This document shows positions 46,063 to 54,901 of a stretch of DNA of 64,000 nucleotides, piece after piece. The stretch is from JBAZMA01 sp041649995 (GTDB lineage Bacteria; Omnitrophota; Gorgyraeia; Velamenicoccales; Velamenicoccaceae), in contig JBAZMA010000002.1 of assembly GCA_041649995.1 (NCBI GenBank), forward strand, positions 157,038 through 221,037, in the 5' to 3' direction. A program made the position numbers and the translations under genes. Numbering within the stretch: the stretch's first letter is position 1; each line of letters opens with the position of its first letter. The notes under the pieces are model-generated. The model ran no database searches. It worked only from the letters and a program-made list of their open reading frames with translations, and was not told the origin of the DNA.

Positions 46063-47159
46063 TGAAGAAACAGGTCATAGACAGCGGTTATCTTAAAGAA
46101 CAGTTCGCCAAAGGCCTTAAGGCCGTCCAGGGCCTTTTGCGTCAGGGGATCCCGGAAGCCGAGCCGGCCGGAGGCCTTCTGGGCCTGGATATCGGAACGG
46201 ATTCGGTTAAGATCGCGCGCCTGGATACAGACAAACAGCCTTTTGTCCTTTTGGGATACGCGGTCGAAAAGATCGATCAGAAGAATGTTCGCGACACGGT
46301 CAGCAGGGCCATAAAAAAAAGCGGGGCTTCGCAGGAAGAGGTGTGTGTCCTGTCGCTCAGCGGCCAGGGTGTGGTTTCCCGTTATGTGGAACTCCCTTTG
46401 ATGAGTAAGGCTGAGTTGGAATCTTCCATGAAATTCGAGATCGAGAAATATGTCCCGTTTCCTTTGGCTGAAGTTTCGACGGATTACGCCGTGGCCGGGG
46501 AAATGAAAGACAAGGCCAAGACCAGCATTTTGATCGCGGCGGCCAAAAATGACCTTGTTGGGCGCAAGGCCGCTTTGGCCCAGGAGTTAAGCCTGAAGGT
46601 CAAGGCCCTGGACCTGGATGCCCTGGCCCTGGCCAATTTTTACACCGAGATCGTGGGGAAGCAATCCCTGCCGGCGTGTTACGCCGTCATCAATATAGGT
46701 CGTTCCAACAGCAACATGAATATCCTGGTCGAAGGGCGGCCCTTCCTGAGCCGCGATATTTTTATCGGCGGGGAGGATTTGACCAAAAAGATTTCAGAAG
46801 TTTTGGAAATAGACATGACGGAAGCGGAAGCCCTTAAATTTACACCCGGCCTGAAAGAGGAGGCCGTGCAGTCGGCTATGGAACCTGTTCTCGGCAATCT
46901 GGCTTCGGAAATCCGCGTGTCTTTGGATTATTTTGAATCCCGGGGGAACAGGTCTGTGGATAAGGTTTTTATGACGGGCGGGACAAGCCGTCTCAGAGGG
47001 CTGCGGGAATATCTGGAACACGCCCTGGCTGTGGATGTCGAAAAAATGGATTTTACGGATCGGCTGAAACTGGCCGCCTCTATAGACGCCGAGGCCTTCA
47101 AGGCGGAGGCTGATCTTCTGGCTGTCTCGCTGGGGCTGGCTTTGAGGACGGAAAAATGA
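46062..47159 (+). CDS. pilM: Type IV pilus assembly protein PilM
   Basis: Actin-like cytoplasmic protein that binds the N-terminus of PilN and links the motor to the alignment complex. 365 residues. LLGLDIGTDSVKIARL is the phosphate loop; AVINIGRSNSNMNIL and VFMTGGTSRLRGL follow. The PilN tail-binding groove cannot be judged by eye. An in-frame GTG is one codon earlier; the ATG at 46062 shares one base with the preceding stop. Confidence 0.92.
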   Translation: MKKQVIDSGYLKEQFAKGLKAVQGLLRQGIPEAEPAGGLLGLDIGTDSVKIARLDTDKQPFVLLGYAVEKIDQKNVRDTVSRAIKKSGASQEEVCVLSLSGQGVVSRYVELPLMSKAELESSMKFEIEKYVPFPLAEVSTDYAVAGEMKDKAKTSILIAAAKNDLVGRKAALAQELSLKVKALDLDALALANFYTEIVGKQSLPACYAVINIGRSNSNMNILVEGRPFLSRDIFIGGEDLTKKISEVLEIDMTEAEALKFTPGLKEEAVQSAMEPVLGNLASEIRVSLDYFESRGNRSVDKVFMTGGTSRLRGLREYLEHALAVDVEKMDFTDRLKLAASIDAEAFKAEADLLAVSLGLALRTEK

Positions 47160-47713
47160 TCGCGATCAATCTGCTTCCCAGACAGATGAGGAAGGCCGAA
47201 AAGAAGATCGTCTTGCCCTATAAGACGTATCTGTTGATAGGGGCGGCAGTGCTTGTCCTGCTTCACATTCTTCTGTTCGGCCTGGTGTCCGCGAAAAAGA
47301 TCCAGGTGACGGCCCTGAGGGCGAATCTGAACAAAATTTCCTCAGAGGCCAAGGATGCCGTAAAAGCGAAGAACGATGTGAAGGCCGGCGAGGAGCGCGT
47401 GAATGCTCTGAAAACCGCCTTGTCCCGCAGGTTCAGCTTGACGGAACTTTTGTCGGGTTTGAGCGAGAGCGTGCCCAAGGGCCTTTGGATGGAAAGATTT
47501 TCCCTGTCCAATGAAGGGATGATCCTCCAGGGGACCGTTGTGTCTTTGTCGCAGAACGAGATGACGATCATTGGGCGTTTCCTGCAGGGCTTGAAGGCGA
47601 ACAAGACTTTTGAAGCCGCTTTCACCAAGATCGAGCTCGCCTCGGTTCAGCGCAGGTCGATCAAGACCTATGATGTCGTGGACTATGTTTTGCAGGGGGA
47701 GTTTAAAAAATGA
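47156..47713 (+). CDS. pilN: Type IV pilus assembly protein PilN
   Basis: 185-residue bitopic protein. It opens with MIAINLLP, the conserved PilN tail that docks on PilM. One membrane helix lies at about 25-43, then a coiled coil and a periplasmic ferredoxin-like domain. It overlaps pilM by 4 bases and pilO by 4 bases. The INLLP motif makes the call firm. Confidence 0.93.
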   Translation: MIAINLLPRQMRKAEKKIVLPYKTYLLIGAAVLVLLHILLFGLVSAKKIQVTALRANLNKISSEAKDAVKAKNDVKAGEERVNALKTALSRRFSLTELLSGLSESVPKGLWMERFSLSNEGMILQGTVVSLSQNEMTIIGRFLQGLKANKTFEAAFTKIELASVQRRSIKTYDVVDYVLQGEFKK

Positions 47714-48318
47714 AGACACCCTCAAACGAAGAACTTTTCCAGTTTTTCAGGAATATCAAGAACAACCCGAAGGCCATTATCGGCATTGCCGTCTGTCTGT
47801 TTTTTCTGGACGCGGTTTTTCTTCTTCGCGGACAACTGTCGCAGATCGGCCGCTCCATCGTTGAAGCCCGGAAACTCAAGACAGAATATCAAACGGCTTC
47901 CACCGATATCAAGTTCGCCCCTACCTATGAGAAGCGCCTGGAGGATTTGAGCGTAGAGCAGGCGGTGCTTGAATCGCAGATCCCCTCGGAAGGAAGCATG
48001 CCGGCGCTGCTGGAGGCGATTTCCAAGTTCGCCGATGTCAGCAGCGTCAAGATCCTCAGGATCAGCCCGGTATCAGACCCCCAGGCCCTGTTGAAGGCCT
48101 TGACCGTTAAAGGCAAAAACGGCGAGGAGAGGATTTTCCGCCAGAAAATCAGCTTGACGGCCAGGAGCGGTTTTCATCAGCTTGGCAGATTTGTGGCTTT
48201 GCTGGAGAATGCCCCCCAGTTTTTTGATATCAGGAGCGTTGAGATCAGGACCGATGAGCAGGATTTTGTGCGGCAAATTATTACAATGATAGTTGAAGTT
48301 GTGGTTCGAAAAGGGTAG
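47710..48318 (+). CDS. pilO: Type IV pilus assembly protein PilO
   Basis: 202 residues: short cytoplasmic start, one membrane segment at about 24-40, coiled coil, and a periplasmic domain. PilO pairs with PilN to form the inner-membrane alignment ring. The sequence is poorly conserved, so the call comes from topology and the pilM-N-O order with ATGA overlaps. Confidence 0.85.
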   Translation: MKTPSNEELFQFFRNIKNNPKAIIGIAVCLFFLDAVFLLRGQLSQIGRSIVEARKLKTEYQTASTDIKFAPTYEKRLEDLSVEQAVLESQIPSEGSMPALLEAISKFADVSSVKILRISPVSDPQALLKALTVKGKNGEERIFRQKISLTARSGFHQLGRFVALLENAPQFFDIRSVEIRTDEQDFVRQIITMIVEVVVRKG

Positions 48319-48333
48319 AATATAAAAAATATC

Positions 48334-48702
48334 ATGATGAAGGGACGCGGGAAGTGCCTGTTATCGGGGTTATTGTTTGCCGGCATGTTTTTGGCGCCGG
48401 AAACCGGCTTTGCCCAAAAGGGCGCTTATTCCTATAAGCCTGAAGGAAAAAGGGATCCTTTCGTTCCTCTGGTTTCAGCGGCTGGATATCTGATCAATCT
48501 GGAGCCGGAGGAAGAATCCGCTCTTCGCCTGGAGGGGATCATGTATGACCCCAGGGGAGAGTCGATGGCCATCATTAACGGAGAGCTTCGCAAGGTCGGC
48601 GAAAAAGTGGGCGATGCGGTCATCAGCCGTATAGAGCCGGCCAAGATTGTTGTGATTAAGGATAATCAGAAAGTCGAAATGGAATTGCGAAGGGAGGAAT
48701 AA
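48334..48702 (+). CDS. PilP-like periplasmic protein
   Basis: 122 residues with a signal peptide (hydrophobic about 9-22, likely cut after GFAQ). KRDPFVPLVS is the PilP-type motif that precedes the small beta domain containing LEGIMYDPRGESMAIING. PilP normally links PilNO to the secretin. This one has no lipobox Cys at the expected site, so it would be soluble rather than lipid anchored. It ends directly before the secretin gene. Confidence 0.75.
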   Translation: MMKGRGKCLLSGLLFAGMFLAPETGFAQKGAYSYKPEGKRDPFVPLVSAAGYLINLEPEEESALRLEGIMYDPRGESMAIINGELRKVGEKVGDAVISRIEPAKIVVIKDNQKVEMELRREE

Positions 48703-50298
48703 ATGAGGGGGACAATCAACTTCGGGATTTTTCTAGCGATTATTTTTCTCTTTTGCGGATCAACCCATGTAGCGGGGCAGCAGGAATACATCAACGCCGA
48801 GATCCGGACGGAGCAGGATACCAAGGCACCGGTAGAATCCGCTCTGCCGACACAGGTGACGGAGGTCGCGCCTCTGGCGCAGGTCCCGGCTGTCGTGAAA
48901 GAGGATTCCATCACCCTGGATTTCAAGGAAGCCAATATCCGTGATGTCCTGAAAGTCATTTCTTACAAGAGCGGCGTGAATATCGTGGCCAGTCCGGAGG
49001 TGGCCGGTACGGTCAACGTGCGTATCACGGACGTGCCGTGGGAAAAAGCGCTGGATGTCATCCTGAAGACCTACGGGTATGCCTATGATAAGCAGGGGAA
49101 TATCATTATGGTGGCTCCTCTGGAAAAATTAACGGCCCAGAGGAAGATGGAGCAGGACTTGGCCCAGGTCCAGCCGGTCGTCACGGAGGTCATCGTTCTG
49201 CATTATATCGACGCGATGGACGCGCAAAAGGCCATCGAGCCGCAGTTGTCTCCCCGCGGCAAGGTGACGATTCTGGAGATAACAGGGCAGGCCGGTTGGG
49301 GTTTTGGCGGAGCCTTTTCTGAAAAGAAATCCAGGACCACGGGTTCCACGAGCAGATCCAAGACCTTGATCGTTTCCGATATTCCACCGGTCATGGACCG
49401 CATCAGGGAGATTTTAAATTCCATCGACGTCAAACCAAAACAGATCCTTATCGAAACCAGGATCGTTGAGGTCAGCCTTAACAAGCTCAGGGATATCGGC
49501 GTGGACTTCGCCACCGGCGGCGCGGGCTCCGCCTCCAGCACGACTGTTTTTCCGGACGTCATCACGCAAGACCTGTCGGCAGGAGGGCATTCTTATGGAG
49601 GAGTGGGGATTACGCCCGCGGCTTTCGCGCCGCAGGCCTCGACAATCACCGCGGCCAATACGGGCTTGAATTTCGTGTTTCAAAAGCTGAATGGATCGAA
49701 GTTCGAGGTCATTCTCCATGCCTTGGAGGAGAATGTGGCCACCAATGTCCTTTCAGCCCCCAGCATTTTAACTTTGGACAATCAGGAAGCGACGATCCTG
49801 GTCGGAGAGCAGTTCCCCATCGTATCGACGACCAAGAGTTCAGACACGTCAACGACCGTCGATGTGTCCCTGGAAGCCTATAAGGATATCGGTATCCAGC
49901 TCAATGTGATCCCGCAGGTCAGCGGCAGGACAAAAGATTATATCAATATGATCATTCATCCCGCCGTGACCAGCGAAGGGACCCTGATTGAAAGCAAGTA
50001 TCCGCGCATCACAACCCGTGAGGCCCAGACGCAGGTCTTGATGAAAACCGGAGAGACGGTCGTCATCGGCGGGTTGATCAAAGACGTAAAAAATGAAAGT
50101 GTGCAGGGCGTTCCTTTTTTAAGGAAGATCCCTTTTGTCGGTAAGATTTTTGAGAGAACGACTGTCGATACGGAAAAGATCGAACTTTTGATTTTCATCA
50201 CGGCCCACATCATCGACGACAGAGAATTGACGAGCGAACAGATTTCCACCCTGGAACAGAGCCTTGGTTTCCGCAAGGCCGCTCCCGCCAGGCTGTAA
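48703..50298 (+). CDS. pilQ: Type IV pilus secretin PilQ
   Basis: Outer-membrane channel through which the pilus leaves the cell. 531 residues, short for PilQ. A signal peptide (about 1-25) is followed by a linker, an STN/N0-like domain (LDFKEANIRDVLKVISYKSG), an N1 domain, and the secretin domain (LSAPSILTLDNQEATILVGE to GGLIKDVKNESVQGVPFLRK). No N-terminal AMIN peptidoglycan-binding repeats are seen. It directly follows the PilP-like gene and ends at a strong terminator. Confidence 0.93.
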   Translation: MRGTINFGIFLAIIFLFCGSTHVAGQQEYINAEIRTEQDTKAPVESALPTQVTEVAPLAQVPAVVKEDSITLDFKEANIRDVLKVISYKSGVNIVASPEVAGTVNVRITDVPWEKALDVILKTYGYAYDKQGNIIMVAPLEKLTAQRKMEQDLAQVQPVVTEVIVLHYIDAMDAQKAIEPQLSPRGKVTILEITGQAGWGFGGAFSEKKSRTTGSTSRSKTLIVSDIPPVMDRIREILNSIDVKPKQILIETRIVEVSLNKLRDIGVDFATGGAGSASSTTVFPDVITQDLSAGGHSYGGVGITPAAFAPQASTITAANTGLNFVFQKLNGSKFEVILHALEENVATNVLSAPSILTLDNQEATILVGEQFPIVSTTKSSDTSTTVDVSLEAYKDIGIQLNVIPQVSGRTKDYINMIIHPAVTSEGTLIESKYPRITTREAQTQVLMKTGETVVIGGLIKDVKNESVQGVPFLRKIPFVGKIFERTTVDTEKIELLIFITAHIIDDRELTSEQISTLEQSLGFRKAAPARL

Positions 50299-50335
50299 TC
50301 CTGTTGGCCCGAGTCGATCCATCAAAAAAGACGCA

Positions 50336-50390
50336 AAAGACCCCGCACATCATGCCTTTTGTTTAAAAAGGCGTTGCGGGGTCTTTGTTT
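50336..50390 (+). terminator. Strong, probably bidirectional terminator after pilQ
   Basis: AAAGACCCCGC (50336-50346) pairs perfectly over 11 bp with GCGGGGTCTTT (50376-50386). An inner stem GCCTTTT/AAAAGGC forms the top, and a T-rich tail follows. It separates the pilus block from the downstream housekeeping genes. Confidence 0.92.
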
Positions 50391-50401
50391 AGAAGGAAGC
50401 C

Positions 50402-50725
50402 ATGGAGTACGGATATTTTTTTCAGTATGGAAAAGCAGAGCGGATGATTTATATTTCCCATCTGGATCTGCTGCGGCTTTTGGGAAGGGCCGCCCGCAGG
50501 GCGCAGTTGCCCGTGGCCCTGACCGAGGGATTCCACCGGCACCTGAAGATCAAATTGCACCACGCGTTAAAACTGGGTCTGGAGGCGCAAGGCCAGACAG
50601 GCGAGATCATTTTGAAAGAACGCTGGGAAGAGGAGTCCTTGAGACAGAGGTGGCAGGCGGAGCTGCCCGAAGGAGTTCTGCTCAGCGGGATGAGATTTAC
50701 GGGTTCTAAAGGCGGGAATGCTTGA
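50402..50725 (+). CDS. Short DUF2344 / radical SAM-linked protein (TIGR03936-like)
   Basis: 107 residues. ISHLDLLRLLGRAARRAQLP and TEGFHRHLKIKLHHALKLG match the start of the radical SAM-linked family, whose members usually run to about 200 residues; here only the N-terminal half is present. A stop follows cleanly, so it may be a naturally short form or a truncation. Function unknown. In other bacteria it is next to or fused to the TIGR03960 radical SAM gene, here located 16 kb upstream. It precedes rng as usual. Confidence 0.75.
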   Translation: MEYGYFFQYGKAERMIYISHLDLLRLLGRAARRAQLPVALTEGFHRHLKIKLHHALKLGLEAQGQTGEIILKERWEEESLRQRWQAELPEGVLLSGMRFTGSKGGNA

Positions 50726-50805
50726 AAAAGTGACACGCCTTTTGAAACGTATCAGGCTTTCTAAAGTAGACCGAAAAAGATTGAGAATTTGTGAGGAGGA
50801 TAAAA

Positions 50806-52281
50806 GTGAAAAAGAAAGAAATACTGATCAATCATGAGCAGCAGGAGAAAAGGGTCGCGATCCTGGAGGATGGAAAGCTGGAGAACTATTTTGTCGAGCG
50901 TCCGCAGGACCGCACGATCCTGGGAAATATCTATAAGGGCCGCGTAGAGACCATTGTCCCTTCGGTCGGCGCGGCTTTCGTCAACGTGGGCATGGAGAAG
51001 AACGGTTTTCTTTATCTGAACGATACCCTGGCTTTGGCTATGGAAGAGGAAGGCGTCGAACTGAAAGAAGGGAACGGCAAGCGCCCTGAAAACGCGCCTC
51101 TCAAAGAGGGCCAGGAGCTGATCGTTCAGATCACCAAGGAGCCTTTTGGGACCAAGGGCGCTCGTTTGACGACGCATATCAGCATCCCCGGCCGCTATCT
51201 GGTTTTGATGCCTTTTGAAAAACATTTCGGGGTCTCCAAGAAGATTTCCGATGATGCCGAGCGGCAGAGATTAAGAGCCGTTTTGTCAGGTCTGAAAGTC
51301 CCTGAACACATGGGTGTGATCGTGCGGACTGTGGCCTGGGGCGCTACGGAAAAAGAGGTCCAGAGGGATTTCTATCTGCTTCTGAGGCTTTGGGAGCGTA
51401 TCGAAAAAGCCAGCCAAAAGCGCGAGGCGCCTTTCCTGATCTATGAGGATTATGATCTGGCCCTGCGAATGCTCAGGGATTATTTCAATGAAGAGATCGA
51501 TTCGATCTGGGTGGATTCCAAAGACGAATTCAAGCGTGTCCTGAGGTTTGTGAGATCTTATATGGGCCGTTTGAGCAATATCGTGAAGCTCTATAAGGAG
51601 AAAACCTCTCTCTTTGAAAAAAAAGGGATCGAACAGGAGATCGAAAAGCTTTATTCCAATAAGGTTTTTTTGCGCAGCGGGGCGTATGTTGTCATTGAGC
51701 CGACGGAGGGATTGACCGTCATCGACGTGAACTCCGGGAAATTCCGCAAGAAGAATATTTCCCAGGAACAGATGGCCTTTTCCGTGAATTGCGAGTCTGC
51801 CAGGGAGATCGCGCGCCAGCTGAGGCTGCGGGACGTGGGTGGCATCATTGTCATTGATTTTATCGATATGATGGAAGAGAGGCACCGCAGGGACTTGATC
51901 AATGTCTTCAAATCGGCGCTTGGCAATGACCGCGCCAAAACGGACGTCCTGGGGATTTCAAAGCTGGGGCTGATCCAGATGACCCGGGAGAGGACACATC
52001 GGACCTTAGAAAGCATTTCCTATAAGGATTGCCCTTACTGCCAGGCCAAGGGCAAGGTCAAATCCGCGTTTTCGATCGCCCTTGTCGCGATGCGGGAGAT
52101 GAAGACCTTTGTGCTGAATAACAAGGTCAGGAAGATCACGATCGAAGTGCATCCGGAGGTCGCCGCCAGCCTCAATAATGAGAATTTTCAGGCCCTCAGG
52201 GGGCTTTGCCGCAGGTTCGGGGTCAGGGTGGAGGTCAAGGGAAACGCGGCATTTCACATTGAAAAGGTCCAGATCAGCTAA
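50806..52281 (+). CDS. rng: Ribonuclease G/E family endoribonuclease
   Basis: 5'-sensing single-strand endoribonuclease for rRNA and mRNA processing. 491 residues, the RNase G or catalytic RNase E length. An N-terminal S1 domain is interrupted as usual (GNIYKGRVETIVPSVGAAFV). Catalytic residues Asp307 (VIDVNSGKF) and Asp351 (IVIDFIDMM) have nearly the spacing of RNase E Asp303/Asp346. The zinc-link Cys409 and Cys412 (CPYC) are present. GTG start after a perfect GAGGAGG. No long C-terminal scaffold, so a full degradosome is unlikely. Confidence 0.94.
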   Translation: MKKKEILINHEQQEKRVAILEDGKLENYFVERPQDRTILGNIYKGRVETIVPSVGAAFVNVGMEKNGFLYLNDTLALAMEEEGVELKEGNGKRPENAPLKEGQELIVQITKEPFGTKGARLTTHISIPGRYLVLMPFEKHFGVSKKISDDAERQRLRAVLSGLKVPEHMGVIVRTVAWGATEKEVQRDFYLLLRLWERIEKASQKREAPFLIYEDYDLALRMLRDYFNEEIDSIWVDSKDEFKRVLRFVRSYMGRLSNIVKLYKEKTSLFEKKGIEQEIEKLYSNKVFLRSGAYVVIEPTEGLTVIDVNSGKFRKKNISQEQMAFSVNCESAREIARQLRLRDVGGIIVIDFIDMMEERHRRDLINVFKSALGNDRAKTDVLGISKLGLIQMTRERTHRTLESISYKDCPYCQAKGKVKSAFSIALVAMREMKTFVLNNKVRKITIEVHPEVAASLNNENFQALRGLCRRFGVRVEVKGNAAFHIEKVQIS

Positions 52282-52301
52282 GTAGGCTTCGTAAGTAAAG
52301 A

Positions 52302-52331
52302 TTGACGAATTCAGCGCCTGTATGCTATATT
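52302..52331 (+). promoter_or_regulatory. Promoter for rplU-obgE
   Basis: TTGACG (52302-52307), 18-base spacer, TATATT (52326-52331). Predicted start near 52338, giving an unusually long leader of about 180 bases to rplU. Confidence 0.65.
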
Positions 52332-52404
52332 AAACGTCTTTCAGGCAGACAGAGATCATTTTTTACTCAAAAAGCCTTGTCATTACAATAGTTCTGTAAA
52401 ATTA

Positions 52405-52469
52405 ACGCAACTCCTTGCGTTTGCATCTTGGAAAATTCTGTTTGCAGCTTTTACAGGAGATTTTCCAAG
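52405..52469 (+). promoter_or_regulatory. Structured leader of rplU: two hairpins
   Basis: ACGCAA-CTCC-TTGCGT (52405-52420) is a perfect 6-bp hairpin. A second element pairs CTTGGAAAAT (52427-52436) with ATTTTCCAAG (52460-52469) over 10 bp around a 23-base loop. No T-run follows, so these are not terminators. They could form a ribosomal-protein autoregulatory leader bound by L21 or a partner. That is inference; I do not recognise a described leader family. Confidence 0.5.
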
Positions 52470-52516
52470 CTACGCATCGGGTTAATTCCTTCAAAGGGAG
52501 AAATTAAGGAGACGCC

Positions 52517-52822
52517 ATGTACGCAGTGATTCAAACAGGGGGAAAACAGTACAAGGTCAGCGCTGGAGATGTTTTGTCCGTGGAATGCCTGGAACAGAAG
52601 AAGTCCGTGACATTCGATGAGGTGCTGATATTGTGCGATGGAGAAAAGATTTCCGTCGGCCAACCGTTCCTCAAAGGGGCGAAGGTGAAGGCCGAAGTGG
52701 TTGGGCAGACGCGCGGCCCCAAGAGCACGTCTTTCAAATACCGGCGTCGCAAGAGTTCCCGCAGGATCCATGGTCACAGGCAGGATCTGACAACCGTAAA
52801 GATTACGGATATCTCCGCTTAA
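52517..52822 (+). CDS. rplU: 50S ribosomal protein L21
   Basis: 101 residues, normal length. MYAVIQTGGKQYKVSAGD is the L21 N-terminal signature, and KYRRRKSSRRIHGHRQDLT the basic C-terminal part that contacts 23S rRNA. AAGGAGACGCC forms the ribosome-binding site. In most bacteria rpmA (L27) follows directly; here obgE does, 44 bases later. Confidence 0.97.
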   Translation: MYAVIQTGGKQYKVSAGDVLSVECLEQKKSVTFDEVLILCDGEKISVGQPFLKGAKVKAEVVGQTRGPKSTSFKYRRRKSSRRIHGHRQDLTTVKITDISA

Positions 52823-52866
52823 TTCTTGCCGCGATGGCAAACGTCCGGATTTTTTTTTGGATCCTC

Positions 52867-53841
52867 ATGTTTATTGACACAGCGAAAATTCATATCAAGG
52901 CCGGCAACGGAGGAAATGGCTGCCAAAGCTATTTTCGCGATACGCGTGTGGAGCACGGCAAACCGAACGGCGGGGACGGGGGAGACGGAGGGGATGTTGT
53001 CCTGAAGGCGGACAAAAGCATCTATACCCTGCTGGATTTTCAGTTCCAGAGACATTTTAAGGCCCAGGCCGGAACAAACGGGTCCAGCAGCGATAAAACA
53101 GGCGCCAGGGGCGCAGATTGCTTCATCCGCGTTCCGGTCGGAACCGTCGTTACGGATCTGACCGCCGATTGCCTGATCCGGGATATGGATCGGCACGGGA
53201 TGGAAATCATCGTGGCCCGGGGCGGGAAAGGCGGCCGGGGGAACAGCCGCCGCCAGGATGCCGAACACGGGGAACCGGGAGAGGAAAAAGATCTCGGTTT
53301 CAACCTGAAACTGATCGCCGATGTCGGCATCATCGGTTATCCGAACGCGGGAAAATCGACCTTGATTTCCAAAATTTCCAATGCCACCCCCAAGATTGCC
53401 AGTTATCCTTTTACCACAAAAGCGCCGACCCTGGGGGTCGTGGCTCCCGTAGATACTGATGAAAATTTTATTATTGCCGATATTCCGGGACTCATCGAAG
53501 GCGCGCATAAAGGCAAGGGCCTGGGGGACAGGTTTTTAAAGCACGTGGAACGCACAAAGATTCTCGTGCACCTTGTGGATATGGCCGGCGTGGACGGCCG
53601 CGATCCCTGCGAGGATTACCGGGTCATCAATGAGGAGCTGGAGGCATTTTCAAACGAGCTGGCGGAGAAGAAGCAGATTGTTGTCGCCAATAAGATGGAC
53701 CTGGAACCGGCCAAGAGCAACCTGAAGGCCTTTGAAGCGCGATACGGCAAGAAAATCATTCCTGTTTCCGCCGTAACGGGCCAGGGACTGGAGAAGCTGC
53801 TTGAAGAAATCGTCAAAAACCTCAGAAAAAATTGTCGTTAA
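52867..53841 (+). CDS. obgE: Obg-family GTPase ObgE/CgtA
   Basis: Large-subunit assembly and stress GTPase. 324 residues: a glycine-rich Obg domain (about 1-156, GNGGNGCQSYFRD, GGDGGDGGDVVL), then the G domain with G1 GYPNAGKST from Gly157, G3 DIPGLIEGAHKGKGLG and G4 NKMD. No C-terminal OCT domain, as in several Gram-negatives. The start MFIDTAKIHI is chosen over an upstream in-frame ATG because family members begin MF(V/I)D. The end overlaps proB by 41 bases. Confidence 0.95.
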   Translation: MFIDTAKIHIKAGNGGNGCQSYFRDTRVEHGKPNGGDGGDGGDVVLKADKSIYTLLDFQFQRHFKAQAGTNGSSSDKTGARGADCFIRVPVGTVVTDLTADCLIRDMDRHGMEIIVARGGKGGRGNSRRQDAEHGEPGEEKDLGFNLKLIADVGIIGYPNAGKSTLISKISNATPKIASYPFTTKAPTLGVVAPVDTDENFIIADIPGLIEGAHKGKGLGDRFLKHVERTKILVHLVDMAGVDGRDPCEDYRVINEELEAFSNELAEKKQIVVANKMDLEPAKSNLKAFEARYGKKIIPVSAVTGQGLEKLLEEIVKNLRKNCR

Positions 53842-54898
53842 GGTCGGCTCCAGCATTCTGACCGGCGGCCGCATGGTGATTGTCCCCGAGCATCTCTCCC
53901 GTATTGTCTCTCATGTCGCGAATTTTATCCGTCAGGGCAAAAGTGTTATCCTTGTCACGTCAGGAGCCGTTGCCAGCGGCCTTTGTGTCCTGGGATTTTC
54001 CAGACGGCCCTCCGCGCTTCCTGAGCTTCAGGCCGCTGCCGCCGTCGGACAAAGCCTGCTGATGCAGGCCTATGCCTGTGAATTCGCCAAATACGAACTT
54101 ACGTGCGCGCAGATCCTCATCACCCGCGAGGATTTTCATGACCGCAAGCGATATCTCAATGCCCGCAATACGATCAACAAACTCCTCTATCACGGCGTTG
54201 TCCCCGTCATCAATGAGAATGACGCGATTTCGACGGAAGAGATCAAATTTGGAGATAATGATACGCTTTCGGCAAGTGTGGCCGCAGCCGTGGAAGCCGA
54301 CGGGCTTTTGATCCTGACGGATATCGACGGTTTGTATCGTCACTACGATTCCCGGAAGGGGACCAGGGGAGAGATCATAAAAGAGGTTGAAGAGATCGGT
54401 CCTGAAATCCATTCGATCGCCTGCGGCACGGACAAGAATTCCTGCGTCGGCGGGATGTCGACGAAAATTACCGCGGCCGTGATCGCGACGACCGCCGGCG
54501 TTCCGACCATTATCGCCAGCGGCCAGAAAGAGGTTTTGAACATTGATTTCAAGGCGAAGGCCTACGATCATTTTGACGGCACCCGTTTTCTGGCCGTAAA
54601 ATCCGACGGATCGAAGAAGCACTGGATTGAATTTGAAGCGCAGGTCAAAGGCAGGATCATGGTAGATGAGGGCGCAAAAAAAGCGCTCGTCCAGAATTGC
54701 AAAAGCCTGTTGGCCCCGGGAATAACCGCCGTGGAGGGGCATTTCAAGGCGGGGGATATCGTTGAAATCATCGATTGTCAGGGCGCGGGCTTTGCCAGGG
54801 GAAAAGTCAATTATTCGTCCCTGGAGATTGAGCGTAGCAAGCAAAAGAGGTTTTCCAGAGAGGTTGTTCACAGGGATCATCTTGTGATTTTAGGATAA
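53801..54898 (+). CDS. proB: Glutamate 5-kinase ProB (with PUA domain)
   Basis: First step of proline synthesis: ATP-dependent phosphorylation of glutamate, normally feedback-inhibited by proline. 365 residues. An amino-acid kinase domain (VVKVGSSILTGG, VTSGAVASGL, INENDAIST, GDNDTLSA) is followed by a C-terminal PUA domain (about 275-365). The TTG start lies well inside obgE, and the conserved KIVVKVGSS follows about 10 residues later. proA is next, 3 bases after the stop. Confidence 0.94.
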   Translation: MKKSSKTSEKIVVKVGSSILTGGRMVIVPEHLSRIVSHVANFIRQGKSVILVTSGAVASGLCVLGFSRRPSALPELQAAAAVGQSLLMQAYACEFAKYELTCAQILITREDFHDRKRYLNARNTINKLLYHGVVPVINENDAISTEEIKFGDNDTLSASVAAAVEADGLLILTDIDGLYRHYDSRKGTRGEIIKEVEEIGPEIHSIACGTDKNSCVGGMSTKITAAVIATTAGVPTIIASGQKEVLNIDFKAKAYDHFDGTRFLAVKSDGSKKHWIEFEAQVKGRIMVDEGAKKALVQNCKSLLAPGITAVEGHFKAGDIVEIIDCQGAGFARGKVNYSSLEIERSKQKRFSREVVHRDHLVILG

Positions 54899-54901
54899 GT
54901 T

